Source: Opitutaceae bacterium (GTDB lineage Bacteria > Verrucomicrobiota > Verrucomicrobiia > Opitutales > Opitutaceae). From it: 50,806 nucleotides of DNA. Position numbers and translations under genes: made by a program. Below are positions 23,986 to 32,200 of this stretch, one piece after another; positions within the stretch are counted from its first letter, which is position 1, and every line of letters starts with the position of its first letter. The DNA is taken from assembly GCA_024711005.1 (NCBI GenBank), contig JANJTQ010000256.1, forward strand, positions 1 through 50,806. The letters are read 5' to 3'. The notes beneath the pieces were generated by a model. It saw only the letters and a program-made list of their open reading frames with translations, was not told the DNA's origin and made no database searches.

Positions 23986-25068
23986 ATGCCCCGTCGCATT
24001 ACCCTTCGCCTCATCGCCACCCAGGCGGAAGTGGATATTTCCACCGTGAGCCTGGCCCTCCGAAACAGCCCGCGGGTGCGGCCGTCGACCCGCGACCGTA
24101 TCCATAAAATAGCTACAAGTCTGGGTTACGAGCCCGACGCCGCCCTGGCCGCCCTCGTCGCCTACCGCAACGGTGTCCGCGCGTCGTCCTACCAATCAAC
24201 CCTTGCCTGGCTCGACAACTGGCCCGCGCACGGAGCGCTGCGCAAGATCGCTGCATTCAACGAATACTTTCTCGGCGCGGCCGAACGTGCGGCACAGTTC
24301 GGCTACAAACTGGACGAATTCTTCCTGAGATCCACCGGCCTTAGCCCCGCCCGCGTGGCCGACATCCTGCGCGCGCGCAACATCCAGGGGCTCATCGCCG
24401 CTCCCCAGCAGCATGACGGCGAAAAACTCAACTTCGACTTCACCGGCTTCTCCGCCGTCGCACTCGGCTACAGCCTGCGCCCGGCCTCGCTGCACGTTGT
24501 CACCAACCACCAGTTTCTTTCGGTAACACTGGCGGTGGACCGGCTCCGAGCCCTCGGCTATCGACGGATCGGTCTTTTCCTGCACGCCGACTGGGACAAC
24601 AAGGTGAACCATGGCTATAGCGCCGGGTTCATCACGGCGCAAAAGAGCTTCCCCGAAAAGGACCGCCTCGTCCCACACCTCTTCGAGGACGCTGGAGTTT
24701 CGGCCGATAAATTCCACGCCTGGGTCACGCGTGAGCGGCCCGATGCCATCATCACCCAAGGCCTTCATCCGGAACTGATCTCTTTTTTAAAAACGATCGG
24801 ACTGCGGGTGCCCCGCGACATCGGCCTGGTTGATCTGAGCGCGCCCCGCGACAAGCCCGAGATCTCCGGCGTCTATCAAAACAATCGCCTGATAGGCGCC
24901 ACCGCCGTGGACCTCATCATCGGCATGCTTCATCGCAACGAGCGCGGACTTCCCGGCACCATCGTCTACACCTTGGTGGACGGCGTCTGGCAGCCCGGCA
25001 AAAGCGTGCGCTCGCATCCGCCCGGACGAACCCGCCCCAAACCACCCGGCATCGCACGAATCCAATAA
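23986..25068 (+). CDS. LacI-type transcriptional regulator heading the second glycan locus
   Basis: A 360-aa repressor. The N-terminal helix-turn-helix reads I-T-L-R-L-I-A-T-Q-A-E-V-D-I-S-T-V-S-L-A-L-R, followed by L-G-Y-E-P-D-A. As in the regulator at 18724-19794, the classical hinge helix is replaced by A-L-V-A-Y-R-N-G-V-R. The sugar-binding core includes L-G-Y-R-R-I-G-L-F-L and R-P-D-A-I-I-T-Q-G. Perfect inverted copies of an 18-bp site lie upstream and across the stop codon, which points to autoregulation and control of the genes from 25120 on. The last codons (I-Q-stop) are part of operator site 2. Confidence 0.92.
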   Translation: MPRRITLRLIATQAEVDISTVSLALRNSPRVRPSTRDRIHKIATSLGYEPDAALAALVAYRNGVRASSYQSTLAWLDNWPAHGALRKIAAFNEYFLGAAERAAQFGYKLDEFFLRSTGLSPARVADILRARNIQGLIAAPQQHDGEKLNFDFTGFSAVALGYSLRPASLHVVTNHQFLSVTLAVDRLRALGYRRIGLFLHADWDNKVNHGYSAGFITAQKSFPEKDRLVPHLFEDAGVSADKFHAWVTRERPDAIITQGLHPELISFLKTIGLRVPRDIGLVDLSAPRDKPEISGVYQNNRLIGATAVDLIIGMLHRNERGLPGTIVYTLVDGVWQPGKSVRSHPPGRTRPKPPGIARIQ

Positions 25069-25076
25069 ATTGTATT
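25059..25076. promoter_or_regulatory. Putative LacI-type operator, site 2
   Basis: AATCCAATAAATTGTATT is the exact reverse complement of site 1 at 23913-23930. It overlaps the stop codon of the LacI-type gene and lies 44 bp before the pseudopilin gene, where a repressor could block the downstream operon. Confidence 0.7.
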
Positions 25077-25119
25077 CCGCTGCTCTTCTATCGCTCAGCG
25101 GATGCGCTAGATTTGGACC

Positions 25120-25875
25120 ATGCCTCACATACCCCCCAAGGCAGTCTCCACCGCGGATTACGGCAGCCGTGCATTCACTCTGGTCGAGCTGCTCACCGTC
25201 ATCGCCATTGTCGCGGTGCTCGCCAGCCTCGCCCTCGTCGGACTGGGCAGCATCCGCAACTCGGCCCGCAACACCAAATGCACCTCCAACCTCCGGGAGA
25301 TTGGCACCGCCTTCCAACTTTATGCCGCCGACAATCGCGGCGTGTATCCCGCCCTGCGGGGCAACGCATCGGGCATCAATCCGAATCCATCCGGCGGCAA
25401 CTGGATGCGTGAAATCAGTCCGTACGTTTTTCGCGACGTCAACGCCAGCGGACAGGTCGCCAGCACGGCCGATATCAAAAGAACCGGCGAGACGACCAAT
25501 GTAATCCACTGCCCGTCCTACGATCTCCTTTTCCCCACCATCGGAGATTTGGTTGCCACACCCTACCAAACCTCCGGTTACGGCATGAATGCCTGTCTGA
25601 ACATTCCCGGGGTCGGCGGCAGCATGACCTACGACAACCGCTACAAGGCCGCATCCTTGAGCTACCCGTCCCGCACCGTGCTAGTGGGGGACAGCGTGAA
25701 CTACCACATCGATGTGCAAACCCCCAAGTGGACGACGGTGACCAATACCGTAGAGGGTTATTATACCGGCGCGCCCACGCGGCATGGCTCCACCGCCAAC
25801 TATCTTTTCGCCGACGGCCACGTGAACGCGCTCACCCCCGATGCCGCGCTGGCGGTCTTACCGCCCCGCAAATAA
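25120..25875 (+). CDS. Type II secretion-like pseudopilin with H-X9-DG motif
   Basis: A 251-aa protein with a prepilin-type N-terminus: after G-S-R-A the mature part starts F-T-L-V-E-L-L-T-V-I-A-I-V-A-V-L (residues 19-34), including the conserved Glu at mature position 5. The C-terminal part has R-H-G-S-T-A-N-Y-L-F-A-D-G-H-V, the H-X9-DG motif common in Planctomycetes and Verrucomicrobia pseudopilins. Such proteins are surface or pseudopilus components of uncertain function. It follows operator site 2 and precedes a deacetylase-like gene by 5 bp, so it is likely the first regulated gene of the locus. Confidence 0.92.
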   Translation: MPHIPPKAVSTADYGSRAFTLVELLTVIAIVAVLASLALVGLGSIRNSARNTKCTSNLREIGTAFQLYAADNRGVYPALRGNASGINPNPSGGNWMREISPYVFRDVNASGQVASTADIKRTGETTNVIHCPSYDLLFPTIGDLVATPYQTSGYGMNACLNIPGVGGSMTYDNRYKAASLSYPSRTVLVGDSVNYHIDVQTPKWTTVTNTVEGYYTGAPTRHGSTANYLFADGHVNALTPDAALAVLPPRK

Positions 25876-25880
25876 TCCCT

Positions 25881-27230
25881 ATGAACCGCCCTCGTCTTCT
25901 TCCAGCCTGCGTTCCTTCTTTGTCCGTCCTCGTCCTGGCCGCGATCACCCACGCGGTGCCGCCGGCGGCCATCGAGTCGCAACTCCTGACCAATCCCGGC
26001 TTCGAACAGGGGTTGGTCGGCTGGACGGTTGCCGAGAACGACGTCCTCATGAGCACCGTGACAGCCTCGGCCGCCCGCCAAGGTGGATTCGGGCTCCATA
26101 TCGATGATGCCGATGGCAAACTAGGCTCCAGCGTCGAGAGCACTCCTCTGCCCGTGGTCCCCGGACGCTCCTATCGCCTCAGTTTTTATGCCCGCTCTCC
26201 CGGCCAGAGCGACGGCTGTGGTGTCTACCTCCGCTTCCGCAACGATCTTCAGCGCCTCATTCCCAGTTCCCCGGCGACGGCGTCAATCCCCGCCAATACC
26301 TCCGCCTGGAAGGCCTTCACGTTCGAAACGGTCGCTCCCGCCGATGCCGCTCTCGTCTCGGTGTGGATCCATTCCTACAGCACCACCACCGGCATCTGGG
26401 AGGTCGACGATGTCACGCTGGAAGAACTCGACGGACCCGGCGGCACCCCCGTCGCTCCGACCGCGGTCGCCACTCCCGTTGCCGCCGCCAAGCCCGCGGC
26501 CGCTCCCGCCCCGCTGCCGCCGCTACCCGCCTCGCCCCCCGCGATCGTGCTCAAACTCGACGACCTCGTCAGCACGCGCGAGGGCGACGTGGCTCCACGT
26601 TGGAAACGCATCACCGACTTCGCCCTCGAACGCAAAATCAAGCTCTCCATCGGCATCATCGCCGACTCACTCGAAGGCGATAAACCCGCCTATTTCGCCT
26701 ACATCAAGGGACTCCAGAACACGGGTCTCTTCGAATTTTGGTTTCACGGCTACGACCACAAGGCGTGGCAGGAGGGCGACCGAAAGCTGAGCGAATTCCA
26801 AGGCACCCCGTACGAGCGTCAGAAGGATCATTTCGAAAAATCCCAGGCACTCGCCCGCGAGAAATTGGGCTTCGCCTTCACCACCTTCGGCGCGCCCTTC
26901 AATGCCAGCGACGCCGTCACCAGCCGGGTGCTCTCCGAGAACGCCGACATCAAGGTCCTCCTCTACGGTAATCCCGGCGACAAGGTCTCCGGCAAGATTG
27001 TCCTCGATCGTGTCGGACCGGTGAACATCGAGGCGCCCCTCTTCGTTCCCAGTGCGGACAAATTCATCTCTGGCTACCTCCAGCATGCCAAAGGCCGCGA
27101 CTACTATGTCATCCAAGGCCACCCCGCGCAGTGGGACGACGCCCGCTGGACCGAGTTCGTGAAACTTGTCGACTACCTCTCCGCGAACCGGATCCCCGTC
27201 GTCACCCCGACCGAAGCCGCCGCGTTGTAA
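25881..27230 (+). CDS. Secreted CBM + polysaccharide deacetylase-like protein
   Basis: A 449-aa exported protein. The start at 25881, 5 bp after the pseudopilin, gives a signal peptide ending near residue 25. Residues about 30-185 form a CBM4/9-like beta-sandwich (L-L-T-N-P-G-F-E-Q-G-L-V-G-W ... I-W-E-V-D-D-V-T-L). A Pro/Ala-rich linker spans about 190-220. The C-terminal domain resembles NodB/CE4-type or DUF2334-like deacetylases: I-V-L-K-L-D-D-L with the metal-binding Asp pair, then F-H-G-Y-D-H-K-A-W with an H-x-x-x-H pair, and a late I-Q-G-H-P. It may deacetylate a bound polysaccharide; no substrate can be named. Confidence 0.85.
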   Translation: MNRPRLLPACVPSLSVLVLAAITHAVPPAAIESQLLTNPGFEQGLVGWTVAENDVLMSTVTASAARQGGFGLHIDDADGKLGSSVESTPLPVVPGRSYRLSFYARSPGQSDGCGVYLRFRNDLQRLIPSSPATASIPANTSAWKAFTFETVAPADAALVSVWIHSYSTTTGIWEVDDVTLEELDGPGGTPVAPTAVATPVAAAKPAAAPAPLPPLPASPPAIVLKLDDLVSTREGDVAPRWKRITDFALERKIKLSIGIIADSLEGDKPAYFAYIKGLQNTGLFEFWFHGYDHKAWQEGDRKLSEFQGTPYERQKDHFEKSQALAREKLGFAFTTFGAPFNASDAVTSRVLSENADIKVLLYGNPGDKVSGKIVLDRVGPVNIEAPLFVPSADKFISGYLQHAKGRDYYVIQGHPAQWDDARWTEFVKLVDYLSANRIPVVTPTEAAAL

Positions 27231-27291
27231 GGCCGGCGCTCGCGGCCCGCCTTCCGCCGCCCCGTTTCCCCGTCTTGTCACCCCTACCCCA

Positions 27292-29079
27292 ATGAAATCG
27301 CCATCCCCGACCGCCTCCCGTTTCGCCACCGCCTTCACGGCGGTGTTCCGCTCTCCGCTCCCCAAGCTGGCCCTGCTCCTCGGCCTTGTCTCCTCTAGCG
27401 CAACCGCGACGAGTTATTACGTCGATCCCGCCACCGGCCACATCAACAACCCCGGCACTAGCTCCGCCCCGTGGAGCACGCTTCAGGCGGTGTTCGCCGC
27501 CAACAAGCCCTTCGTCGCCGGCGACGTGATCTACCTGCGTAACGGCTATCACGGCGCGCCCCAAGTCAAGGGCGTCAACAGCGGCACGGTGTACATCCGG
27601 GCCCAGAGTGGCCACACGCCCACGGCCAAGCTCCTCGATGTGATCAACGCCGCGCGTTGGACGATCTCCGACCTCGCGCTCAGTCCGTTTTACGCGGGAA
27701 CGACCATGACCAACGGGGACGTGATCTGCCGCATTCGCAATACCGCCAGCTACATCACCGTCCAAAACTGCAAGATAAACTCGGTCGCGGACACCGTGGA
27801 TGTAAACTCATGGTCGGTGGCCGACTGGGCCAAAGCTGCCATCGGCGTGTATTCGGAAGCTCCCTACACCAGCATCATCGACAACACCGTGAAAAACGTG
27901 CGCCACGGCATCCACATAAGACCGACCGCGGACAACTCCACGATCAGCGGAAACATCATCGAGAATTTCAGCGCCGACGGCATGCGGGCGGAGGAGTGCG
28001 ACAACTCCGAGTTCAGCTACAACACCGTGATGAACGCCTACCTGGACGAGCCCAACGACGGCGACACCAACCATGACGATGGGTTTCAGTCGCTGGTAAA
28101 TACAGCTAGCGCGATCCTGTCGAACATCACCCTGCGCGGGAATATCTTCATCAGCTGCACCAATCCGGCCCAACCGCACAAGGGAGAGATGCAGGGCATC
28201 GGCTGTTTCAACAGCACGAACACGATCAAGTATGGCGGATGGATCGTGGAAAACAACGTGGTCGTCGCAAGCACGATTCATGGCATCACCCTTGCCGGGG
28301 CGAACAATTGTCGGATCGTCAATAACACGGTGGTTAAAAATCCGCTGACCACGGGCGGCGTCACGCCCCAAACCCGAATCGATTGGGCGGTGTCCTCGGG
28401 CAACACGATCCGAAACAATCTTTCCCCCTCCTGGATTTTCAGCGGCTCCTACACCGCCGATCACAACATCACCCTGACGGCCGCCAATTACTCCACGCAT
28501 TTCGTCGATTACCCGAACCTTGATCTGCATCTGAAAACCGGCAGCTCCGCGATCAATGCAGGCTCATCCATGCTCGCTCCCGCCATCGACTGCGACCAAC
28601 TCCCCCGCTCCGTTCCCTATGACATCGGGGCCTTTGAAGACCGGACCGCCAATGTTCACGGCGGTACCTGGTCATTGAAGAGCATCCTGACGTCGACCAA
28701 GAGCTACTCCAACGCATCGCAAGCGCCCACCGGCATCCCGACCGCGACCACTTACGTCGCCAGCATCTGGATCAAAGGCTCCGGCTCCGTCCAGTTAAAG
28801 GTTCTGGCGGGGACTTGGGGCGCCACCTTGGCGACCGTGCAGTGCAACGCCACCTCCACCTGGACCCAGGTCACCACGCCCGCTTTCAGCACCGGCGCCA
28901 ACACCCAATTGACCGTTGTCCTGCAGGACCAATACGGCACCGCCGGCACCGCCTACATCGATGACGCATTCCTCGGCGTAAGCGGCGGCGCCAACAAGCT
29001 CGCCGACCCCGGCTTCGAGAGCGGTGGCACCTCGTGGGGCATCAGCAACAGTAGCATTTGGAGCACCGGCCAGTTCTGA
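27292..29079 (+). CDS. Secreted right-handed beta-helix protein with C-terminal binding-like region
   Basis: A 595-aa protein. The start at 27292 gives a signal peptide (L-A-L-L-L-G-L-V-S-S-S-A-T-A-T). The body opens with Y-Y-V-D-P-A-T-G...P-W-S-T-L-Q, a common start of parallel beta-helix lyases and NosD-like proteins. Repeated turns follow (N-S-T-I-S-G-N-I-I-E-N-F, N-C-R-I-V-N-N-T-V-V), then a D-I-G-A-F-E block. The last 110 residues look like a CBM-type sandwich, but a second domain start (L-A-D-P-G-F-E-S-G-G-T-S-W) is cut off 25 residues later by the stop, so the end may be truncated or permuted. Possible lyase or epimerase; the catalytic residues are not identifiable. Confidence 0.8.
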   Translation: MKSPSPTASRFATAFTAVFRSPLPKLALLLGLVSSSATATSYYVDPATGHINNPGTSSAPWSTLQAVFAANKPFVAGDVIYLRNGYHGAPQVKGVNSGTVYIRAQSGHTPTAKLLDVINAARWTISDLALSPFYAGTTMTNGDVICRIRNTASYITVQNCKINSVADTVDVNSWSVADWAKAAIGVYSEAPYTSIIDNTVKNVRHGIHIRPTADNSTISGNIIENFSADGMRAEECDNSEFSYNTVMNAYLDEPNDGDTNHDDGFQSLVNTASAILSNITLRGNIFISCTNPAQPHKGEMQGIGCFNSTNTIKYGGWIVENNVVVASTIHGITLAGANNCRIVNNTVVKNPLTTGGVTPQTRIDWAVSSGNTIRNNLSPSWIFSGSYTADHNITLTAANYSTHFVDYPNLDLHLKTGSSAINAGSSMLAPAIDCDQLPRSVPYDIGAFEDRTANVHGGTWSLKSILTSTKSYSNASQAPTGIPTATTYVASIWIKGSGSVQLKVLAGTWGATLATVQCNATSTWTQVTTPAFSTGANTQLTVVLQDQYGTAGTAYIDDAFLGVSGGANKLADPGFESGGTSWGISNSSIWSTGQF

Positions 29080-29148
29080 CGAATCGTCCAGCGCCTCCAA
29101 CACTCATCCCTCCCACCTGTTCTCAACTTACTCAGATCCCGATCTCCC

Positions 29149-30453
29149 ATGAAAAACCAAGTCCCCACCGTCTCCCGCCTCGCCGCGTCTAGCGCCCTCG
29201 CCGCGCTATTGTCCGTCTCGCTTCCCTTCGCCTCCGCCGCCGACCTCACCTGGGCCACCGGCACCGCCGGCACTTGGGATACCACCAACACCTCAGCATG
29301 GAACCCCGGTCCCGTTGCGTGGAATAACGCCGGCAACGACACCGCCGTCTTCGGCGGTGCCACTTACACCGTGTCGATCGCCGCCGACACCGCCATTTCC
29401 GCGGGAGCGATCTCCTTGAATTCCGGCAGTAACATCACCATCAGCGGCGGAACCGGATCGTCGCTCACGCTCGCCGGCGCCACGCCGACCATCGGCGGAC
29501 TCGGCAACACGACCCTGTCCATCGCCCTCCAAGGCTCGAACGGTTTGACCAAGTCCGGAAGCGGAATTTTGCGACTTAACACCGCGGCCACCTACACCGG
29601 CGACACCAGCCTCTCCGCTGGTCAGCTCACCCTCGGTGTCACCAATGGCCTGTCCACCAGCACCAAACTGACCATGTCGACCGGCACGTTTTTCAGCCTT
29701 CAGAGCCACAGCCAGTCGCTCACGGGACTGGCCGGTGTTGGCACTGTTCGCACCACTTCCGGCAGCACGTCGAAGCTCACGATCACCGGCGGCACCACCG
29801 ATACGTTCAGCGGAAGCATCAACGACGGTGCCAACGTCGGCATCGCCCTCAGCCTCGAACGCGCCGGCACCGGCACCACCAACCTAAACGGCACCAATGC
29901 CTACCGCGGCACCACCACCGTCTCCGGCGGCGAGCTTCGCCTCGGTTCCAACTTGACCGGTACCAGCTCCGTCACCGTCAGCGGCGGCAGCCTCACCAGC
30001 TCCGTCGCCAGCGTGAACCTAGGCCTCGGCGCCGTCACGATGACCGGTGGTGAGATTTCGGCCAACGGCGCCTCCATTGGCACCTTCACCCTCGCCTCCG
30101 GCCAGGACTTCACCGCTTCGCTCGCCTCGCTTAACTTCACCCTCGGCGCGGCCACCTCCGACCAGATCATTGGCTCCGGCCCCGACAGTGTATTCAGTGT
30201 CTCGGGGATCACTCTCGCCCTCGACGGTGCCACCTCGGTCGCCGGTACCTACACGCTCTTCAGCGGATTCACCGGCGCCAACGTCGTATCCGGCGTCACC
30301 ATCACCGGCCTGGATGCCGGCCTCACCGGCGTGCTCGACACCAACGGCGTCCTCACCGTCACCGCCATCCCCGAACCCTCCACCTACGCCATCCTCGCCG
30401 GAGCCCTCACCCTGGGCTTCGTCTCCGTCCGCCGCCGTTCCTCTGTCCGCTGA
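29149..30453 (+). CDS. PEP-CTERM protein with autotransporter-associated beta-strand repeats
   Basis: A 434-aa exported protein. Signal peptide near residues 1-27 (S-L-P-F-A-S-A-A-D). The mature part starts L-T-W-A-T-G-T-A-G-T-W-D-T-T-N-T, the usual opening of autotransporter-associated repeat proteins, and contains strand repeats such as G-L-T-K-S-G-S-G-I-L-R-L and T-Y-T-G-D-T-S-L-S-A-G-Q-L-T-L. It ends with I-P-E-P-S-T-Y, a hydrophobic helix and V-R-R-R-S-S-V-R. It is the second full PEP-CTERM gene of the window. Its place between two beta-helix genes suggests a surface or matrix role tied to the same glycan. Confidence 0.93.
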   Translation: MKNQVPTVSRLAASSALAALLSVSLPFASAADLTWATGTAGTWDTTNTSAWNPGPVAWNNAGNDTAVFGGATYTVSIAADTAISAGAISLNSGSNITISGGTGSSLTLAGATPTIGGLGNTTLSIALQGSNGLTKSGSGILRLNTAATYTGDTSLSAGQLTLGVTNGLSTSTKLTMSTGTFFSLQSHSQSLTGLAGVGTVRTTSGSTSKLTITGGTTDTFSGSINDGANVGIALSLERAGTGTTNLNGTNAYRGTTTVSGGELRLGSNLTGTSSVTVSGGSLTSSVASVNLGLGAVTMTGGEISANGASIGTFTLASGQDFTASLASLNFTLGAATSDQIIGSGPDSVFSVSGITLALDGATSVAGTYTLFSGFTGANVVSGVTITGLDAGLTGVLDTNGVLTVTAIPEPSTYAILAGALTLGFVSVRRRSSVR

Positions 30454-30479
30454 ATCTCCCCTGCCTCGGGCTTTCTCCC

Positions 30480-30501
30480 GAAGTCGGTTCGAAGTCGGTT
30501 C
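30480..30501. repeat. Tandem duplication of an 11-mer
   Basis: GAAGTCGGTTC occurs twice head to tail (30480-30490, 30491-30501), followed by a third degenerate unit that merges into the terminator stem. It looks like slippage next to the terminator. Confidence 0.7.
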
Positions 30502-30532
30502 GAAGGCGGTCCTCCCGGGCCGCCTTCGTTTT
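30501..30532 (+). terminator. Rho-independent terminator after the second PEP-CTERM gene
   Basis: CGAAGGCGG (30501-30509) pairs with CCGCCTTCG (30520-30528) around a 10-nt loop and is followed by TTTT. It would end or attenuate the transcript from the LacI/pseudopilin operator before the second beta-helix gene. Confidence 0.85.
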
Positions 30533-30556
30533 GTTCCTCCACACCACTCGTTCCCC

Positions 30557-32188
30557 ATGCACCGGTTCCCACTCATCGCACTCCTCTCTCTCCTCTCCGC
30601 CGGAGGAGTTCAGTCGGCCCCGGCCTGGCGCTCCGCCCTCTACCCTGAGGACTGGCGACCCGGCCAGGTCGATGCCGCCGGGCGCTTCCTCCATGATTTT
30701 TCCCACGCGGGCTATCACCGCGGCGACCAGCCCATCCCCGACGTCGCCGGTCCGGTGACCGATGTCACCCAGCCTCCCTACAACGCCGACAACACCGGCG
30801 CCACCGACACCACGCGGGCCTTGCAGCAGGCCATCGACGCGGTCGGCCGCGCTGGCGGCGGCGTTGTCTATCTTCCCGCCGGCACCTACCGGATCGCCCC
30901 TCAAGACGCCGACAACTTCGCCTTGGGAATCCGCGACGATCGCGTGGTCCTGCGCGGAGCGGGCGCCGGCCGCACCTTTCTTCTCAACCACTCCACCCGG
31001 ATGCGCGACAAGTCCGTCATCAGCCTCGCGGCCCGGTCCGCCTGGTGGAACTCCGGCTCCAAGGAAGTCCCCGGCGTCCTCCTCACCGCCGACCTGTCCG
31101 GTCCCTCCAACGTCATTCCCGTGGCCGACGTCACCCCGTTTTCCGTCGGCGAACTCGTGGCCGTGCGCAACAACATCACCCAATCCTACATCGACCGGCT
31201 CGGCATGACCGGCAAGTGGACCGCCGGCCACCCGGGCAACCGACCGCTTGTCTACGCCCGCCGTATCCTGTCCATCGATACGGAGCAACGCACGCTCACC
31301 CTCGACATTCCGGTTCGCGGATTTCTTTTCACCGCCGATCAGGCCCGGGTCGTCAAGACCACCGGCCGCATGCTCTCCGAAGTCGGCCTGGAGGATTTCT
31401 CCATCGGCATGGTTCGGCATCCCGGCGCCACCTTCGCCGACGACGCCTATGGAAAAGCCGGAACCGCCGCCCACGACGTCCACGCCTCCAACGCTCTCTC
31501 GCTCACCTTCGTCGAGAACGCCTGGGTCCGCCGCGTCCATACGTACGCCCCCGCGGGCAACGACGCCAATGTCCACGTACTCTCCAATGCCCTCCGGCTC
31601 TCGAACACCCGTTTGGTCACGATCGCCGACTGCGACTTCAAGTTCCCCCAATACCGCGGCGGCGGCGGCAACGGCTATCTCTACTGTCTCAATGCCCAGG
31701 ACAATCTCGTCCGCGACTGCAAGGCCGAGGGCGCGCGGCACAACTACATCTTCGGCGCCATGCACACCAGCGGCAACGTCATCCTCGATTGCACGGCCAA
31801 GGACGGAGAACTGGCGTCCGATTTTCACATGTATCTCTCGCCGGCCAACCTCTTCGACAACCTCGTTTGCGACGGGGATTTCATCGAGGCTCGCGCACTC
31901 CGTCCCTGGGGGTATCCCATGCATGGCGTCACCACCACGCAATCGGTCTTCTGGAACACCCGCGGTCTGCGCTACGCCACCACGCGCCTCGGCGCCGCCC
32001 CCGCCCTCGTCTATTCACACCAGTTCGGTGACGGCTACGTGATCGGCACGCGCGGCCCCGCGCATGCCGTCGACTCCAGCGATTTCGTGGAGGGTGTCGG
32101 CACCGGCGACACGCTCGTTCCCCGCTCCCTTTATCTCGATCAACTCGGCCGCCGTCGCGACCGGCCCGCCTCGGCGCCTTCTCCCTGA
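30557..32188 (+). CDS. Secreted GH28-related / pectate lyase 3-type beta-helix protein
   Basis: A 543-aa protein. The start at 30557 gives a signal peptide (L-L-S-L-L-S-A-G-G-V-Q-S-A); the open frame upstream overlaps the PEP-CTERM gene. The block D-T-T-R-A-L-Q-Q-A-I-D-A-V...G-G-G-V-V-Y-L-P-A-G-T-Y is the N-terminal signature of the Pectate_lyase_3/GH28-related fold. Later turns have Asn/Asp ladders (N-A-L-R-L-S-N-T-R, N-V-I-L-D-C-T-A-K-D-G). The GH28 catalytic Asp set is not evident, so it may be a lyase or another beta-helix enzyme. It precedes the fucosidase gene by 12 bp. Confidence 0.82.
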   Translation: MHRFPLIALLSLLSAGGVQSAPAWRSALYPEDWRPGQVDAAGRFLHDFSHAGYHRGDQPIPDVAGPVTDVTQPPYNADNTGATDTTRALQQAIDAVGRAGGGVVYLPAGTYRIAPQDADNFALGIRDDRVVLRGAGAGRTFLLNHSTRMRDKSVISLAARSAWWNSGSKEVPGVLLTADLSGPSNVIPVADVTPFSVGELVAVRNNITQSYIDRLGMTGKWTAGHPGNRPLVYARRILSIDTEQRTLTLDIPVRGFLFTADQARVVKTTGRMLSEVGLEDFSIGMVRHPGATFADDAYGKAGTAAHDVHASNALSLTFVENAWVRRVHTYAPAGNDANVHVLSNALRLSNTRLVTIADCDFKFPQYRGGGGNGYLYCLNAQDNLVRDCKAEGARHNYIFGAMHTSGNVILDCTAKDGELASDFHMYLSPANLFDNLVCDGDFIEARALRPWGYPMHGVTTTQSVFWNTRGLRYATTRLGAAPALVYSHQFGDGYVIGTRGPAHAVDSSDFVEGVGTGDTLVPRSLYLDQLGRRRDRPASAPSP

Positions 32189-32200
32189 ATTCCCTCCCGA

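Noticed and set aside
23913-25076. The 18-bp inverted copies as terminal repeats of a transposable element
   Set aside because: The only gene between them is a LacI-type regulator and I see no target duplication; operator sites explain them better.
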